Assembly (NCBI GenBank): GCA_947359465.1
Contig: OX375872.1
Location: forward strand, 132,916,011 to 132,980,010
Source of the DNA: Metellina segmentata
Lineage: Eukaryota; Arthropoda; Arachnida; Araneae; Tetragnathidae
Direction of reading: 5' to 3'
DNA: 64,000 bases
In this document: positions 1 to 10,215 of the stretch, piece after piece
Layout: each line of letters begins with the position of its first letter
Numbering within the stretch: the stretch's first letter is position 1
Made by a program: the position numbers and the translations under genes
The notes under the pieces: generated by a model
Told to the model about the DNA's origin: nothing
Database searches by the model: none
The model's input: only the letters and a program-made list of their open reading frames with translations

Positions 1-602
1 GATGTTGTACATAATGAACTTCCAGCTTGAGCAGGCAGGTCACGAAAAAACAAATTGCTTTTGTATTATTCTGGAATATTCCCTACAACATTCTGGCGGG
101 TGAATTTCGTAGAACTATTTGCATTATCCGCAGGTTCTATCTTCCTTTTCTGAACTCTTTGGAGTTTTGTTTTATTGAACTGCAATCTGCATGATTTGTG
201 AAACTGAGCTTTATGTTATATCAATGTTGCCTCGACACTTCCTGCATCATCGAGACGTTCCAGATTTATTTTCCTGGTAAACACACTACATTACTAAACC
301 CCACCAGTATATAATAAATTGACTTATAACCAGTTTCCTTTTCTTCACGCTTGCTGTCTGCTGGACACCGAAGAACTTCAGACTTGTCTTCTTGACAGAT
401 AAAACACTAGTTCCACCCTATTTCTATGAAAATATTTAATTATGACATGCACGCATGTTTATAGCATCAATTCATGCAAAATCACATATAATACACTATT
501 AACATCACCAAATGACAATAAAAAAGGAGCACATAAAATCTACTCAGAGGCCGCCTTTTGGAATGTCTGCCATTTTGTTATAAATTGGGAAAAAAATATA
601 TA
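1..602. other. AT-rich flank, no gene recognised
   Basis: I see no recognisable coding region, RNA or repeat terminus here. It ends at the TA target of the element beginning at 603. Confidence 0.5.
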
Positions 603-659
603 CAGGGTGTTTCAGTGAACCGTTTCAGAACTTCTAAGAGGGGTAGGGTACATCCTGAC
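603..659 (+). repeat. Left terminal inverted repeat
   Basis: 57 bp identical to the reverse complement of 2000-2056; outermost bases cagggtgtttcag, preceded by TA. Confidence 0.9.
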
Positions 660-797
660 AGCTCGAAATTATATAGCAATGTGGGGTCGGAAATGCTTTC
701 CTGAAGCGGTGTTGTACACAGAAGCACCGTAAAGAAAAGAGACCGTAAGTGAGAAATCGTTTTAATAATACATGAAAAGAAGCAAAAGGTACATGGA

Positions 798-1874
798 TTA
801 AAGTAAGTGTTCGAAGTTTCTTCCACGGGCTACAATGCACGCCTCATATCTCCGACGCATGGACATCCGAACATTCTGGAGTACTCCAGGCATATCTCGA
901 ATTTCTCCGGAAGCTACTGCAATTCTTGCAACCAGCTCCTCAACATTGTCAACAGGGGTTTCATAAACTAGCGATTTCAGATGACCCCAGAAAAATAAAT
1001 CAAGACATGATAGGTCGGGTGACCGAGCAGGCCAACGCACGGGACCACCACGTCGGATCCACTGCTGACCAAATGTGACATCCAGGTAGTTACGAACATC
1101 TCCGCTATAATGGGCAGGGGCTCCATCGTGTTGGAACCACATTGTCTGTTGCGTCGATGCAGAAATCTGTTCATCTCTCAAAAGTTGTGGCAATACTTGC
1201 TGCAGAAAGAGCAAGTAGTTAGGTCCGGTTAGACGAGACGGTAACAGGTAAGGTCCGATGAGGTGATCTCCCATAATACCGGCCCATACATTGACCGAAA
1301 ATCGAATCTGTGCTGCACGACGTCGTATTGCATGCGGGTTCTCGAACGCCCAGATATGGTCGTTATGCGTGTTGAAAATTCCTTCCCTTGTGAAGGATGC
1401 CTCATCGGAAAACAACACTTCAGCAGGAAAAAGGGGATTTGTAGCACATTTTCCAAGGTACCACTGTGCGAAATCAATACGAGGTGCATAATCCTCCGGT
1501 TGCTGTGTCTGGACACGCTGCACGTGAAACGGATGCATGTCTTCTTCTCGGAGAATCATCCAGACGCTGCAATGGGAAACCCCGACTGCGTTTGCCACAC
1601 TTCGTGTACTCGTTCTTGGATTCTCCTGTACATTCTGCAGCACATTCTTTTCGACGTCTGCAGTCCGTGCTGTTCTTACCCTGTCCCTGTCAGCTCTTTC
1701 TAATGAACCTGTCTCAGCTAACCTCTGGTGCAGTCTTGCAAAGAAATTATGACTGGGGATACGCCTCGTCGGATATCGTTCCGCGTACAAACGCTGTGTG
1801 GCCCGCCCACTAGAATTTGCAGCCCCGTACGCCAAATGCATATAGGCTAACTCTGCGATCGTGTAATCATCCAT
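798..1874 (-). CDS. Transposase, DD41D-type (IS630/Tc1/mariner superfamily)
   Basis: Encodes a 358-residue cut-and-paste transposase expected to act in the nucleus on the TIRs that flank it. The N-terminal ~110 residues look like tandem helix-turn-helix DNA-binding domains (MDDYTIAELAYMHLAYGAAN at the start). The DDE-type catalytic core follows: first acidic residue in FSDEASF (about residue 157), second in WFQHDGAPAHY, third in SPDLSCLDLFFWG. I count 41 residues between the second and third aspartates, against 34 in mariner. All three acidic residues are present, there is no internal stop, and the ATG at 1874 is the natural start with a TAA stop at 798-800. The gene lies alone between the TIRs. 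It is probably functional or very recently so; activity itself cannot be judged from sequence. Confidence 0.92.
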   Translation of the reverse strand: MDDYTIAELAYMHLAYGAANSSGRATQRLYAERYPTRRIPSHNFFARLHQRLAETGSLERADRDRVRTARTADVEKNVLQNVQENPRTSTRSVANAVGVSHCSVWMILREEDMHPFHVQRVQTQQPEDYAPRIDFAQWYLGKCATNPLFPAEVLFSDEASFTREGIFNTHNDHIWAFENPHAIRRRAAQIRFSVNVWAGIMGDHLIGPYLLPSRLTGPNYLLFLQQVLPQLLRDEQISASTQQTMWFQHDGAPAHYSGDVRNYLDVTFGQQWIRRGGPVRWPARSPDLSCLDLFFWGHLKSLVYETPVDNVEELVARIAVASGEIRDMPGVLQNVRMSMRRRYEACIVARGRNFEHLL

Positions 1875-1999
1875 CCTACTAACTTGACGTTCTTGTGCGA
1901 AATGAAGATTCCCTACACGAAAGCTCGGGATTTTCGCACAACGCCATCTACCGATCAGGAAAGCATTTCTGACTGCATATTGGTATATGATTTTGGTTC

Positions 2000-2056
2000 G
2001 TCAGGATGTACCCTACCCCTCTTAGAAGTTCTGAAACGGTTCACTGAAACACCCTG
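2000..2056 (-). repeat. Right terminal inverted repeat
   Basis: Perfect inverted partner of 603-659, ending caccctg and followed by TA. Confidence 0.9.
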
Positions 2057-2058
2057 TA

Positions 2059-3461
2059 TATATAAAAAAAAAATCGACGCACCAAGAAGGAGTTGTCCGA
2101 TGGAGATAAAAATTGGAGGATAGGAAAATTATGTACAGAATAGAATATGATTAAAATTTCAGAACAATTGAATGATTTATTTCAGAGTTACAGTAACGAG
2201 CTCAATAAGGTGTTGACCCGCCTCTAGCCTGGATGCAAGCTGCCACACGGCGTGGCATAGACCGATAAAGCTCCCGGATGGTCTCCTTCGGTATTTTTTG
2301 CTAAATTTGCTCCAATTGTCGGACTACGTCATCAACTTTCCCTACCGGATGCAGTCGCCTTCCCATCATATCCCAGACATGCTCGATGGGACAGAGATCT
2401 GGTGATCTGGTTGACCGAGGAAGTGTTTGAAAAGCTTGAAGACAGTTCATAGCAACACGTGCCGTATGTGGTCTGGCATTGTTTTGCTGAAAAATAAGCC
2501 CAGGGTACTGCGAAAGGAACGGTAGCAAAACAGGTCTCAGAATGTCGTCAACGTACCGCTGTGCAGTAAGTGTACCTCTAATGACGACCAAAGGGGGCCG
2601 GCTATCAAGGGAAATGGCACCCCAGACCATAACTCCTTGTTGAGGACCCGTGTGGTGTGCAATAGTGAAAGCAGGATCGGTACACTGCCCTGGGCGTCTC
2701 CAGACAAGTCTTCGATGATCGTCAGGACACAGTTGGAAGCGAGATTCGTCGCTAAAGGCTATACGTCCCCAGTCAGCATCATTCCAGCCTGATCGAGTCA
2801 AGCACCACTGTAATCTGGCTCGACAGTATGCAGGCGTGAGTGGCAGGTGGCGTAACGGTCGATACGAGCGTAGATTTCGCTCTCTCAGCCGTCTGTGAAT
2901 GGTCATGGTGGACACTCGTGTGTGGGTCGCACGACTGATGGTTGATAGCGATGAATCAGGCGCTGTGACAGCTGATTTGACAATCACTCTGTCCTCGCGA
3001 TCTGTTGTGGTCCTACATCGACCGCTACCATCATGACGCTGAAATCGGCCATTGTCCACCTACTCTTGCCAGCATCTTCTAATCGCCGCATCGCTTCGAC
3101 TCGCATGACGAGCGATTCTCGTATTTGCTCAACCTGCCTCTTTCAATCCAATGATACGACCTCTTTCAAACTCTGAAAGTTGCTCGTAATGAGCTCGAAT
3201 CCTGCGGCGAGGCATTTTTTCAGTCGCTGAAAGGTATCCTAAAATCGCAATGCAGCAGAAATTTTTAACAACAGTTCAAGAACAACTCCTTATATACATC
3301 TGCTGGATGCGCAGTTCCGATGAGCTGGAGATCGCACTATTCATTCATTGGACACTAAATTTTTATGATTTGCATATTTGGTCAAAACATTTTTGTTTAC
3401 GAAATTTCTAAGCAATCGGATGATTCCTTCTTGGTACGTCGATTTTTTTTGTTATAGAGTG
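2059..3461 (-). mobile_element. Degenerate Tc1-like transposon
   Basis: About 1.4 kb with recognisable but diverged terminal inverted repeats: atcgacgcaccaagaagga near 2073 on the left and its reverse complement near 3430 on the right, ending gttatagagtg followed by TA. The same terminus occurs on the relic at 12988-13674 (end gttatagtg then TA). The left tip is missing where the D41D element abuts it at 2056, so that element probably inserted in or beside this TIR. The interior carries a dead transposase on the minus strand. Confidence 0.8.
2202..3215 (-). pseudogene. Tc1-like transposase pseudogene
   Basis: Reading from an ATG at 3215 to a TGA at 2202 gives one 337-codon frame of normal Tc1 length, starting MPRRRIRAHYEQLSEFERGR. 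Helix-turn-helix domains come first, then the core with FSDESRF, QQNNARPHTA and SPDLCPIEHVWD. The frame is broken by three stops (in EAG*AN, QE*VDNG and EQI*QKIP). By family consensus, as I recall it, all three fall where tryptophan is expected, so each would be a TGG to TAG/TGA change. The second catalytic aspartate (usually QQDN) is Asn, so the enzyme would be inactive even without the stops. I count 32 residues from that position to the final Glu. No frameshift is seen, which implies moderate age. Confidence 0.9.
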
Positions 3462-4164
3462 TATGTAATGTGCTGTAACATTCTGGGTAGACATGTCACC
3501 TGGGTGGCATACTCTACTCATCCAACCACACTTATTTCAACTGGTACAGTGTATCACGACACTAGGCACGGGAGTGTGTGTTGGTGTTAGTTAGTAGTTA
3601 GCCCCAAGTTGTATGCTTCTATCATTAAAGGCACAGTTCTTACAATGTATTTCACTTATTTGCCGTACTAGTATTAAAAATAATTGATATTTTGATGTTG
3701 AAGAAAAGTCTGTTTTCCACAAATAAAATTATCAATCTGGTTGATTTATGGATATGAGCAGAAGTCTCATTTTTTTCACATTAAAAATGTCAATATTTTG
3801 ATTTACAGGTGTTAAGAGACACAGCGTCTCAAGTTGGAGATGTGAGAAAGTTTTGCTTTTAAAACCGACACTAACACATTGAACGCCATGGGAGTTATAT
3901 TTAACTCACGCGGTGTTCTATGTGACAGCCTATAGTTAAAACATTTTAGAAATTTTCACTTAGACAGGACACTCGATTTTTTTCAAGTTGTCACATAAAT
4001 GCCGAATAAATTCTGCTAGTTTGTTTTCCTAGAACGAAGTAAGTCGAATTTATCAAAAGAACTGTATCCGATCGATAGTATATAAATGCCTCATTAATAA
4101 CACCCTGAATAAAAGCAATCACACCAGAAGTATCGTTAGATCTTAATAGCTACTATAAACAAAC

Positions 4165-4275
4165 ATGCATCTCATTAGCATAAGGGTTCGTCCCCACATT
4201 GCAATCTATATCAATACATTTCTCTTCAAGAGCAATGTCCTCATTTTGTTACAGATACTGGTTCTCTGTATCAGC
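4165..4275 (+). repeat. 110-bp dispersed repeat, copy 1
   Basis: Shares cattagcataagggttcgtc and about 100 more bases with 4452-4562 and, less closely, with 7407-7515. Confidence 0.8.
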
Positions 4276-4451
4276 GTTTGGAATCCATGTACAATTTAAG
4301 CCCTCTGAATATGTAAATAAATGTTTTTATATTATTATGTCCTAATATGTATCACGCTCCATTTTATCTCAATTTAATCTTATACCGATTCTCTCTGCCC
4401 CCTCCCAATTATAAGTCAACAAAAACTAAAAATTGAGTTAATCCATGATTT

Positions 4452-4562
4452 ACATCTTATTAGTATAAGGGTTCGTCCCCACATTGCAATCTATATCAAT
4501 ACATTTCTCTTCAAGAGCAATATCCTCATTTTGTTCCAGATACTGATTCTCTGGATGAAAGT
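4452..4562 (+). repeat. 110-bp dispersed repeat, copy 2
   Basis: Near-identical to 4165-4275, in direct orientation. The sequence after it (to 4740) weakly resembles that following copy 3, suggesting a larger duplicated unit. Confidence 0.8.
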
Positions 4563-4741
4563 GCTTAGAATTTATGTACTTCTGTGAGTTCCACCTGTGA
4601 GTTGTGGTGGCGCAGGTTCCATTTCTCCCAGAGTGTATATCTTGTGTGTCAATAAGACTTTCATTTTATGGGTGTTTGACCATTACTTGACGTTGGAATG
4701 TGTTTGGCGCATCTTGGCCAAAAATGGCTGTTGCACCATAA

Positions 4742-5205
4742 GGCCCTGTTCACATGAGACGCGTCTAACGCGCGTTCGGTGAGGCTTTTGAGGTCCTTTG
4801 CCGTAAGCATTAAATTATGGTTTTTTTATTCCTTTAAGTTAAGTTTCTATCTTTGCGATCGTTGAAGATAGAGTGAAAATTTTAACGGATTTGAAATCTG
4901 CGGAAAATTTTACACCATATCGATGCCTTGAATGCGATTTTATTTATATAAATAATATATTATTTAATAAATAATTAAATAATCAAATGGTAAATAATTA
5001 AATAATAAATCCGTTTTAGGTATAGATCTGTGGCGTAGAATTTTACGCTGATTTGAAATCCGTTGAAATTTTCTCTCTATCTTCAACGATCGCAAAGATA
5101 GAAACTTGAATTGGAGGAATAAAAAAAGCATAATTCAATGCTTACGGAAAGGGACTTCGAGAGCCTCGCCAAACACGCGTAGAAACACCTCATGTGAACA
5201 TGGCC
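4742..5205. mobile_element. PIF/Harbinger-type MITE with long inverted repeats and TAA target duplication
   Basis: 464 bp, foldback structure. The left end starts ggccctgttcacatgag and the right end finishes ctcatgtgaacatggcc. Inverted similarity continues for about 180 bp per arm and includes the block gatttgaaatctgcgg. Exactly TAA lies at both borders (4739-4741 and 5206-5208), the TWA duplication typical of PIF/Harbinger. No coding capacity. A shorter relative sits inside the Harbinger pseudogene at 19357-19530. Confidence 0.85.
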
Positions 5206-5330
5206 TAAAACCCAACCAACTAACAGGCTGTTTTCAAGTTGTCCTTGTAAATATACGTCTTGTATTGGGTTGCTGCAAAAGTTCGTCCAGATTCAGGCAC
5301 TCGATGTCATTGCATCGTAAAAACTCCGAA

Positions 5331-5456
5331 TGAAGATATCACCGTTTTTTATGATGACGAGATCAAGATGAAGTAACTTTTTCTTTTGAGAAACGAGAGA
5401 TACTCGTCGATCAAGATCTGGTTAGTTTTGCTATTGTCGGACTACCATCAGGAGGG
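5331..5456. mobile_element. piggyBac-like MITE fragment (GACGAGAT family)
   Basis: Contains variants of the palindrome gacgagatatctcgtc and ends ggaggg next to TTAA (5457-5460), as do the copies at 40125-40341 and 50996-51227. The left terminus is not identifiable. Confidence 0.6.
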
Positions 5457-5640
5457 TTAAACCCCCTATTTTATGTCTGCATTTTCAGGAAATAATTTTG
5501 AATTATACGTGATGTAAGTCGTACTGTTCTTATGATTCTTCATTGAGTTTGAGGTGATGGTGTGTTAGTGAGTTTAAGGTTGCGTAAATTTTGTGTGGTT
5601 TTTCTTTCCTGGATCGCCTATGCTTGACCAAATAAAACCC

Positions 5641-5663
5641 TTGCGCCATAAAACCCAACCAAC
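5641..5663 (+). other. Paralogous empty insertion site for the 4742 MITE
   Basis: Reads ttgcgccataaaacccaacc and on; differs by one base in 23 from the sequence obtained by removing the MITE and one TAA at 4731-4741 / 5206-5220. It shows what the target looked like before insertion. Confidence 0.75.
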
Positions 5664-6649
5664 AAGGATCGCACCCACTAAGAAAGAGGTGTATGCCTAT
5701 TCATTAGAATATTTTTTAAATTTTGACTTATAAATTCAGTTTTTTTACAGTCAATAATTGGTTTATGCTTTAAATCATTTTAGTGTGAAAACATCAGAAT
5801 TAAGTAATCATTGTGGCAATGAAGTATGTTAACACGGCTAGCTAACACTTATAAAGAATTTATTTACATACATCATACCACATATAAATTACAAAAATAA
5901 CACACACACACAAAATATAAGGAAAAGGTAAGCGACAGGGTAACAGGTTTAAAGATTATACTACAGCCTAGCCGATGCTTGCCTAAGGGTTAGAGTTACA
6001 CTGCGAGAGTCTCTGTCAGTCCGCTAGGGGGACGTTGTTGATTCCGTTATATCATTAATTTTGATATATTTAACTGATTAGCATGTTTTTGATCAGTGAT
6101 ACCTCAAATTCTAATTTTATTCAGAAAGGCAATTCATGTTGGAAGTCATTCCTAATATTAACCTTTATGTTTTATTCTCAAACAACAAAAGTTGCTAAAG
6201 AGAATAGTATTTTTTTTACAATTTTTTTTATCAAATAAGCATAAGGATATCAATATATCAGGAATCTTTCCATTTAAAAATTAATCAAAATTTCATTTAT
6301 TAACTAAAAACTCTGATTGAAGGTTGAAAATCCATTGTTTCAAACGGAAAATATGAAATAAAAAAAATTATGATATCAAAATAATTGTAATAGATTAATT
6401 CATTGTTGAGTTATAACCGTTTGAAAAGCGCATAATATTGCAAGAACAGATGTTCAGAAATTGAGTTTAAAGTTTCGGAAAATTGTTTGTACACAGTGAC
6501 AGTTTCTAACGAAAAACCCTTGTAACTAGAAAAAAATTCCGAATATTTACAAGATCTTGGTATTGTTTGAAAGCTAAGGAGTTGGAAAATATTTTGAAGC
6601 AATAAAATGATATTCTGGTCGGTTTTTGCGTTTTCTGGTGTATACATAG
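5664..6649. other. AT-rich, no gene recognised
   Basis: Contains a short CA-rich run near 5900 and an open frame of 103 codons on the minus strand (6411-6722) that I do not recognise and regard as chance. Confidence 0.45.
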
Positions 6650-7157
6650 GAGAAAGTGACCTAATATGAGATACTTGTCTAATATGAGATACTCCTGTAT
6701 CTTTACTGTACGGTGTCACCATCTACTGGAAGTGCCATGAACTAATAGCTAGAGAGACTAGTCATTATAAAACGAATTTTCCTATTGCAAGCCGACCCAT
6801 ACTTCAGTAACAACATTTAGAGATGCATCGCTTTTAAGAGTTTGGAAGACTTCTCTTGACTGGTTTTATACGTATAAAGTAAGTTGTAAAGTTAATTGGA
6901 AAGTTTTTACATAAATAAATAAGTTTGATAGTAAATACATTTTTTGTCACGCTTGTCCCCAAACAGCTAATTTGAAATTTTTTATAAAATTGTTTTTTTT
7001 TGCTTGTATCTGCAATGCATTTTGCCAAAAATTCCATCATTTGTTAACAGCTTTGGTAACAGTGTTGAAAATCAAAAAAAGATGTTTGCTAAATTTTTCC
7101 TTAGACAGTCACCAACGCAATTTAAAAAAAAGTATCTCGTATTAGGTCACTTTCCCT
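6650..7157. mobile_element. Non-autonomous TIR element
   Basis: The left end gaaagtgacctaatatgaga (from 6652) is matched in inverted orientation by the right end at 7123-7157 (tctcgtattaggtcactttc). The motif ctaatatgagatact is repeated just inside the left end. About 500 bp, no recognisable coding sequence; superfamily not assigned. Confidence 0.65.
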
Positions 7158-7406
7158 TACACTTTAGTGTCAGTATTATGAATAATGCGACAGCGATAAT
7201 AGGGTTAGGATTTTGATTTTTAGTGAATTTGTTTCACGGTGCTGGAACATTATTCAAGTGTATGCAAATATGTCTCATGAAAAACAGGCTGCATTAGATA
7301 CAGCCAGTCAAAGGAGTACCCGGACGTCTCATTATTCATATCCCTGAAGTCAAAACATCGCACTATACGTCCATTAGACGCGGAATAATGTCCACTCTAA
7401 ATAAAC

Positions 7407-7515
7407 GTGCATCTATTTGCATAAGGGATCGTCTTCACATTGTAATTCGTATCAAGTCCGTTTTCTTTACAGAGAAAAATCCATTTTGTTTAGTCTGGGT
7501 TCTCTGGGTCAAAGC
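7407..7515 (+). repeat. 110-bp dispersed repeat, copy 3
   Basis: More diverged copy of 4165-4275; begins gtgcatctatttgcataagg. Confidence 0.7.
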
Positions 7516-8129
7516 TCCCCCCCCCAGTCGGAACTGTTAGAAAATGAATTCATCCTGCTCAAGCCAACTTAGAGTTATGAGCCGTTGGTGGTTTTGAGGT
7601 TTTTTGGCGAGATATTTGGCCAAGCTGCGCCTTGCACAAGACGGACAACTCAAGCAAAAAATGAGCCTTTTAAAGCCAAAGTGGTTGTGTGTCCACTTTC
7701 TGAAAAATGTGAGTTAATGGTGGTAACATATTCTGAATATGGAGAACTACTTATGGAAAGGTGGTGTTGCTCCTAGTTCCCCAAACAACCACACATGGCA
7801 AAACAAAATTATGCAGTCAGTGAAGTTATCTATCTGCTGACAGCCAAAGTGGTGCATTTGGAAGTTACACCGCAATTTCAGTGACTCTTTGGATTTTGGT
7901 AAATTTTCATGCTGCTGATTGTTTCTTACACATCACGTTGCTGGTTCTAAGTTATTTAGGAGTTTCTTAACGAGTGAGGCTATAAAAGTGAGAGGGACAG
8001 TGTTAGCACATCAAGTCTACTAGCTGATGATGGATATAGCGACGAATATGTGCCTTCAGAAGAGTTGATGTCTGGTATTGTTTGTTGCTATTGCTGTGTT
8101 TTATGCTGTTTTCAACAAACGCTCTCTTC
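7516..8129. other. Unassigned sequence
   Basis: A 63-codon frame at 7585-7776 is not recognisable. Parts resemble 4600-4740, again behind the 110-bp repeat, so this is probably an old duplicated repeat unit. Confidence 0.4.
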
Positions 8130-8180
8130 CAGGGGTGGCCATTTTGGTGGCCACGTGGCTCTTTTGAAACTAAAATGTGT
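8130..8180 (+). mobile_element. Possible hAT terminus
   Basis: Begins caggggtggcca, with ggccacgtggctctttt following, which resembles hAT element ends with CAGGGGTGGCC termini. No matching right end found; low certainty. Confidence 0.3.
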
Positions 8181-8869
8181 GTATGAAATGCAGTAAATTA
8201 AAACTTATCAGAGTGTCCAAAAGTAACTATTTTATTTGATTTCTTGTTACAAAGTTATTAGTAAACAAAAGCTGACCAATGTTCAAAAGTAATTATTTAT
8301 TTCATTTCCTGTTAAAAATGTTTCAAAATCATAAAAATAACAAAGTTGTTCAAAAAGATATGCAAGACCTTTCGACCTACATTCCCCTTGTCAGTCACAT
8401 GCTATCTAAACCTTTATACTTCTGACTCCGCTGAAGACAACGGACCACTGGGTGCTGATGATACTAGGGATGTTGAGTAGCAGAAAGTTTTGTGGGAGAC
8501 TTAAACCTATAAAAAACATTAATTTATATTATTTTTTTTGACATAATATTCCTTTTCAAAATAAAAAAAAACATTCTTACTGTTAATGATACAATGTTTT
8601 GTTTTGAACCAAAACCTCAATTTATGTAAAGCCAAAGTGGTGTAAGTTCCTTAAGTGCCTTATAATTTACTTATAAACTGGAGATAAGGGCAAAAAAAAA
8701 ATTTAAACAATCCCTATTAAACACATGGAGTAAGTAAATTGTTGTTTGACAGTATTCTGGAATTTTCGACAACTTTTCTAACTAAAAGTCTATATCTCGA
8801 AAGTGTTGAATGGATTTACACCACTTTTGCTTTAAACGGCTCAAATGTCGTAGTTAGGTCGGTATTTTG
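8181..8869. other. AT-rich, no gene recognised
   Basis: Two approximate copies of a 60-70 bp segment (aaaagtaactattttatttg near 8219 and aaaagtaattatttatttca near 8284). No coding sequence recognised. Confidence 0.4.
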
Positions 8870-9152
8870 ATTAACGTCGCAAAAGAGGGAGCAACACACG
8901 ACGGTCCGGGATCGAACCCGACGGGAGAGATTCGAGGACAACACCACCTAACTTAGAAACACTGTCAGATGACGAGGCAACACCTGAGCTGTCACCTCAC
9001 TTTCCAAACATCCATGCCACGCCAACATGAGGAAGTTTGAGACCCCGACAGATTTTACTTGCACCCTTCTTTGTATACGACGGTCTTTGGTTGGACTGGA
9101 ACTGGCAACACTATGATTGCTAATACGTTTCTCTTCTAACCGGGCTACCTTG
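8870..9152 (-). mobile_element. tRNA-derived SINE, type 2 head
   Basis: A diverged minus-strand copy of the second SINE type. The body (reading from the plus strand ttaacgtcgc, gacggtccgggatc, gaggacaacacc) is shared with the type 1 SINEs, but the head differs and carries a degenerate pol III B box. Short open frames here are SINE-derived, not genes. Confidence 0.8.
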
Positions 9153-9339
9153 GTCTCTTCTGACACAGGAAGAAAGACTGGTGAATAAAATAATGGGATG
9201 AAAGGCAGTAAAAGATCGCTTGAATATTTTGAGAGCGCGACACCCTTGTTTACTGAAAACAATAAACCCCATGTAAAAAGAAAAGATCACTAGAGTACTT
9301 TCTCTCTTCTGTTTAGTATGAGTTGTTGAATTTCAGAGT

Positions 9340-10215
9340 CCCTAAAGGCTGCTACACACTAGGCTAGTAATTTAGTCGCGTAGCGAGTGATTTAGTAACT
9401 AAATGAGTAGGGACAAAACTATTTAGTCGAGTAGTTTAGTAAAATGATTTAGTGGACTCGATCACTACCTCCTAGATAATAAAGCCGTCTGTCTAGTTTA
9501 TGACGTCACCAGCAGAAGGGTAAAAGTCTTCAGAAAACCTTTGAAAATGAGATCATTTGCTAAAAAAGCACTGTGTATCGGGGTATACAATTGAAGGGTT
9601 CTAAACAAAAACAGTACTTGTTAAAGGTTATTAAAACTAATAAAAGTACTCCAAGAAATATCCATTTCCATGGAAAATTACTTTTGTTAATGTACAAACT
9701 CAGAATTTGGGTACATAGAAAAAGCACAAATTTACGTACACAAAATGTACATACAAAGCATACAACAATTTTTTTATGCTTTACATTCGAGGCAATTCTA
9801 TAATTAAACTCTTGAAGCCTATTGTTGAATAGATATAATAGCAAATTACTGGTTAATAAAATACAAAAACGTATATAAATATGTACACAATAGAAATAAA
9901 AATTAAGATGCTTTCATTTTTTTTAATAATGCCTAAGTTTAAATATGAATGCTATTGTAGACAAGGCATTTAATAAAATTCTAATTTTTATTAAAGCATT
10001 TTTATGGTACATTATATAAGGGAAACGACCAACTAACCGAAGATGCATAAATAATAGGTATGAATGTGCCCGAAGGTCTTAGTGAATAAGTTGACTAGGC
10101 AATTAAAAAACCAGGAAGAGACTCGGGTGAATTACATTAGACATACTTAAAGGGAAAGCCGGAGACAAAATTGAAAATGTACAACCCTGGATTAAACACA
10201 ATTTTACCTTTTATC
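9340..10215. other. Unassigned; possible transposon end at its start
   Basis: 9350-9440 is rich in repeats of ctagta/tttagtc (ctacacactaggctagtaat, gcgtagcgagtgatttag). The reverse complement of part of it, tcactcgctac, recurs at 12462-12472, so a TIR element may once have spanned these points. Overlapping open frames at 9560-9844 on both strands are unrecognised. Confidence 0.35.

Larger units (their letters stand above)
603..2056 (-). mobile_element. Intact IS630/Tc1/mariner-type transposon with D41D transposase
   Basis: A complete DNA transposon of about 1.45 kb. Its ends are perfect 57-bp terminal inverted repeats at 603-659 and 2000-2056, starting cagggtgtttcagtgaac, and weaker inverted similarity continues inward to about 715. 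Both ends are flanked by TA within short TA runs, the target duplication expected of this superfamily. One uninterrupted transposase gene fills the interior on the minus strand. Perfect TIRs plus an open frame point to a recent insertion. The aspartate spacing (41 residues) matches what has been called the DD41D/VISITOR group; that assignment rests on motif spacing alone. A decayed relative lies at 29351-30798. Confidence 0.9.
3462..4741. other. Intergenic, repeat-derived
   Basis: No coding region recognised. It holds two copies of a 110-bp repeat (4165-4275, 4452-4562) and ends in target sequence for the MITE at 4742. Open frames here are short and of AT-rich composition. Confidence 0.5.

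Noticed and set aside
1263..1813. Plus-strand ORFs of up to 146 codons
   Set aside because: Antisense shadows of the intact transposase at 798-1874.
9560..9844. 94-codon hydrophobic ORF
   Set aside because: AT-rich composition produces Phe/Leu/Ile runs; overlapped by an open frame on the other strand; no homology recognised.
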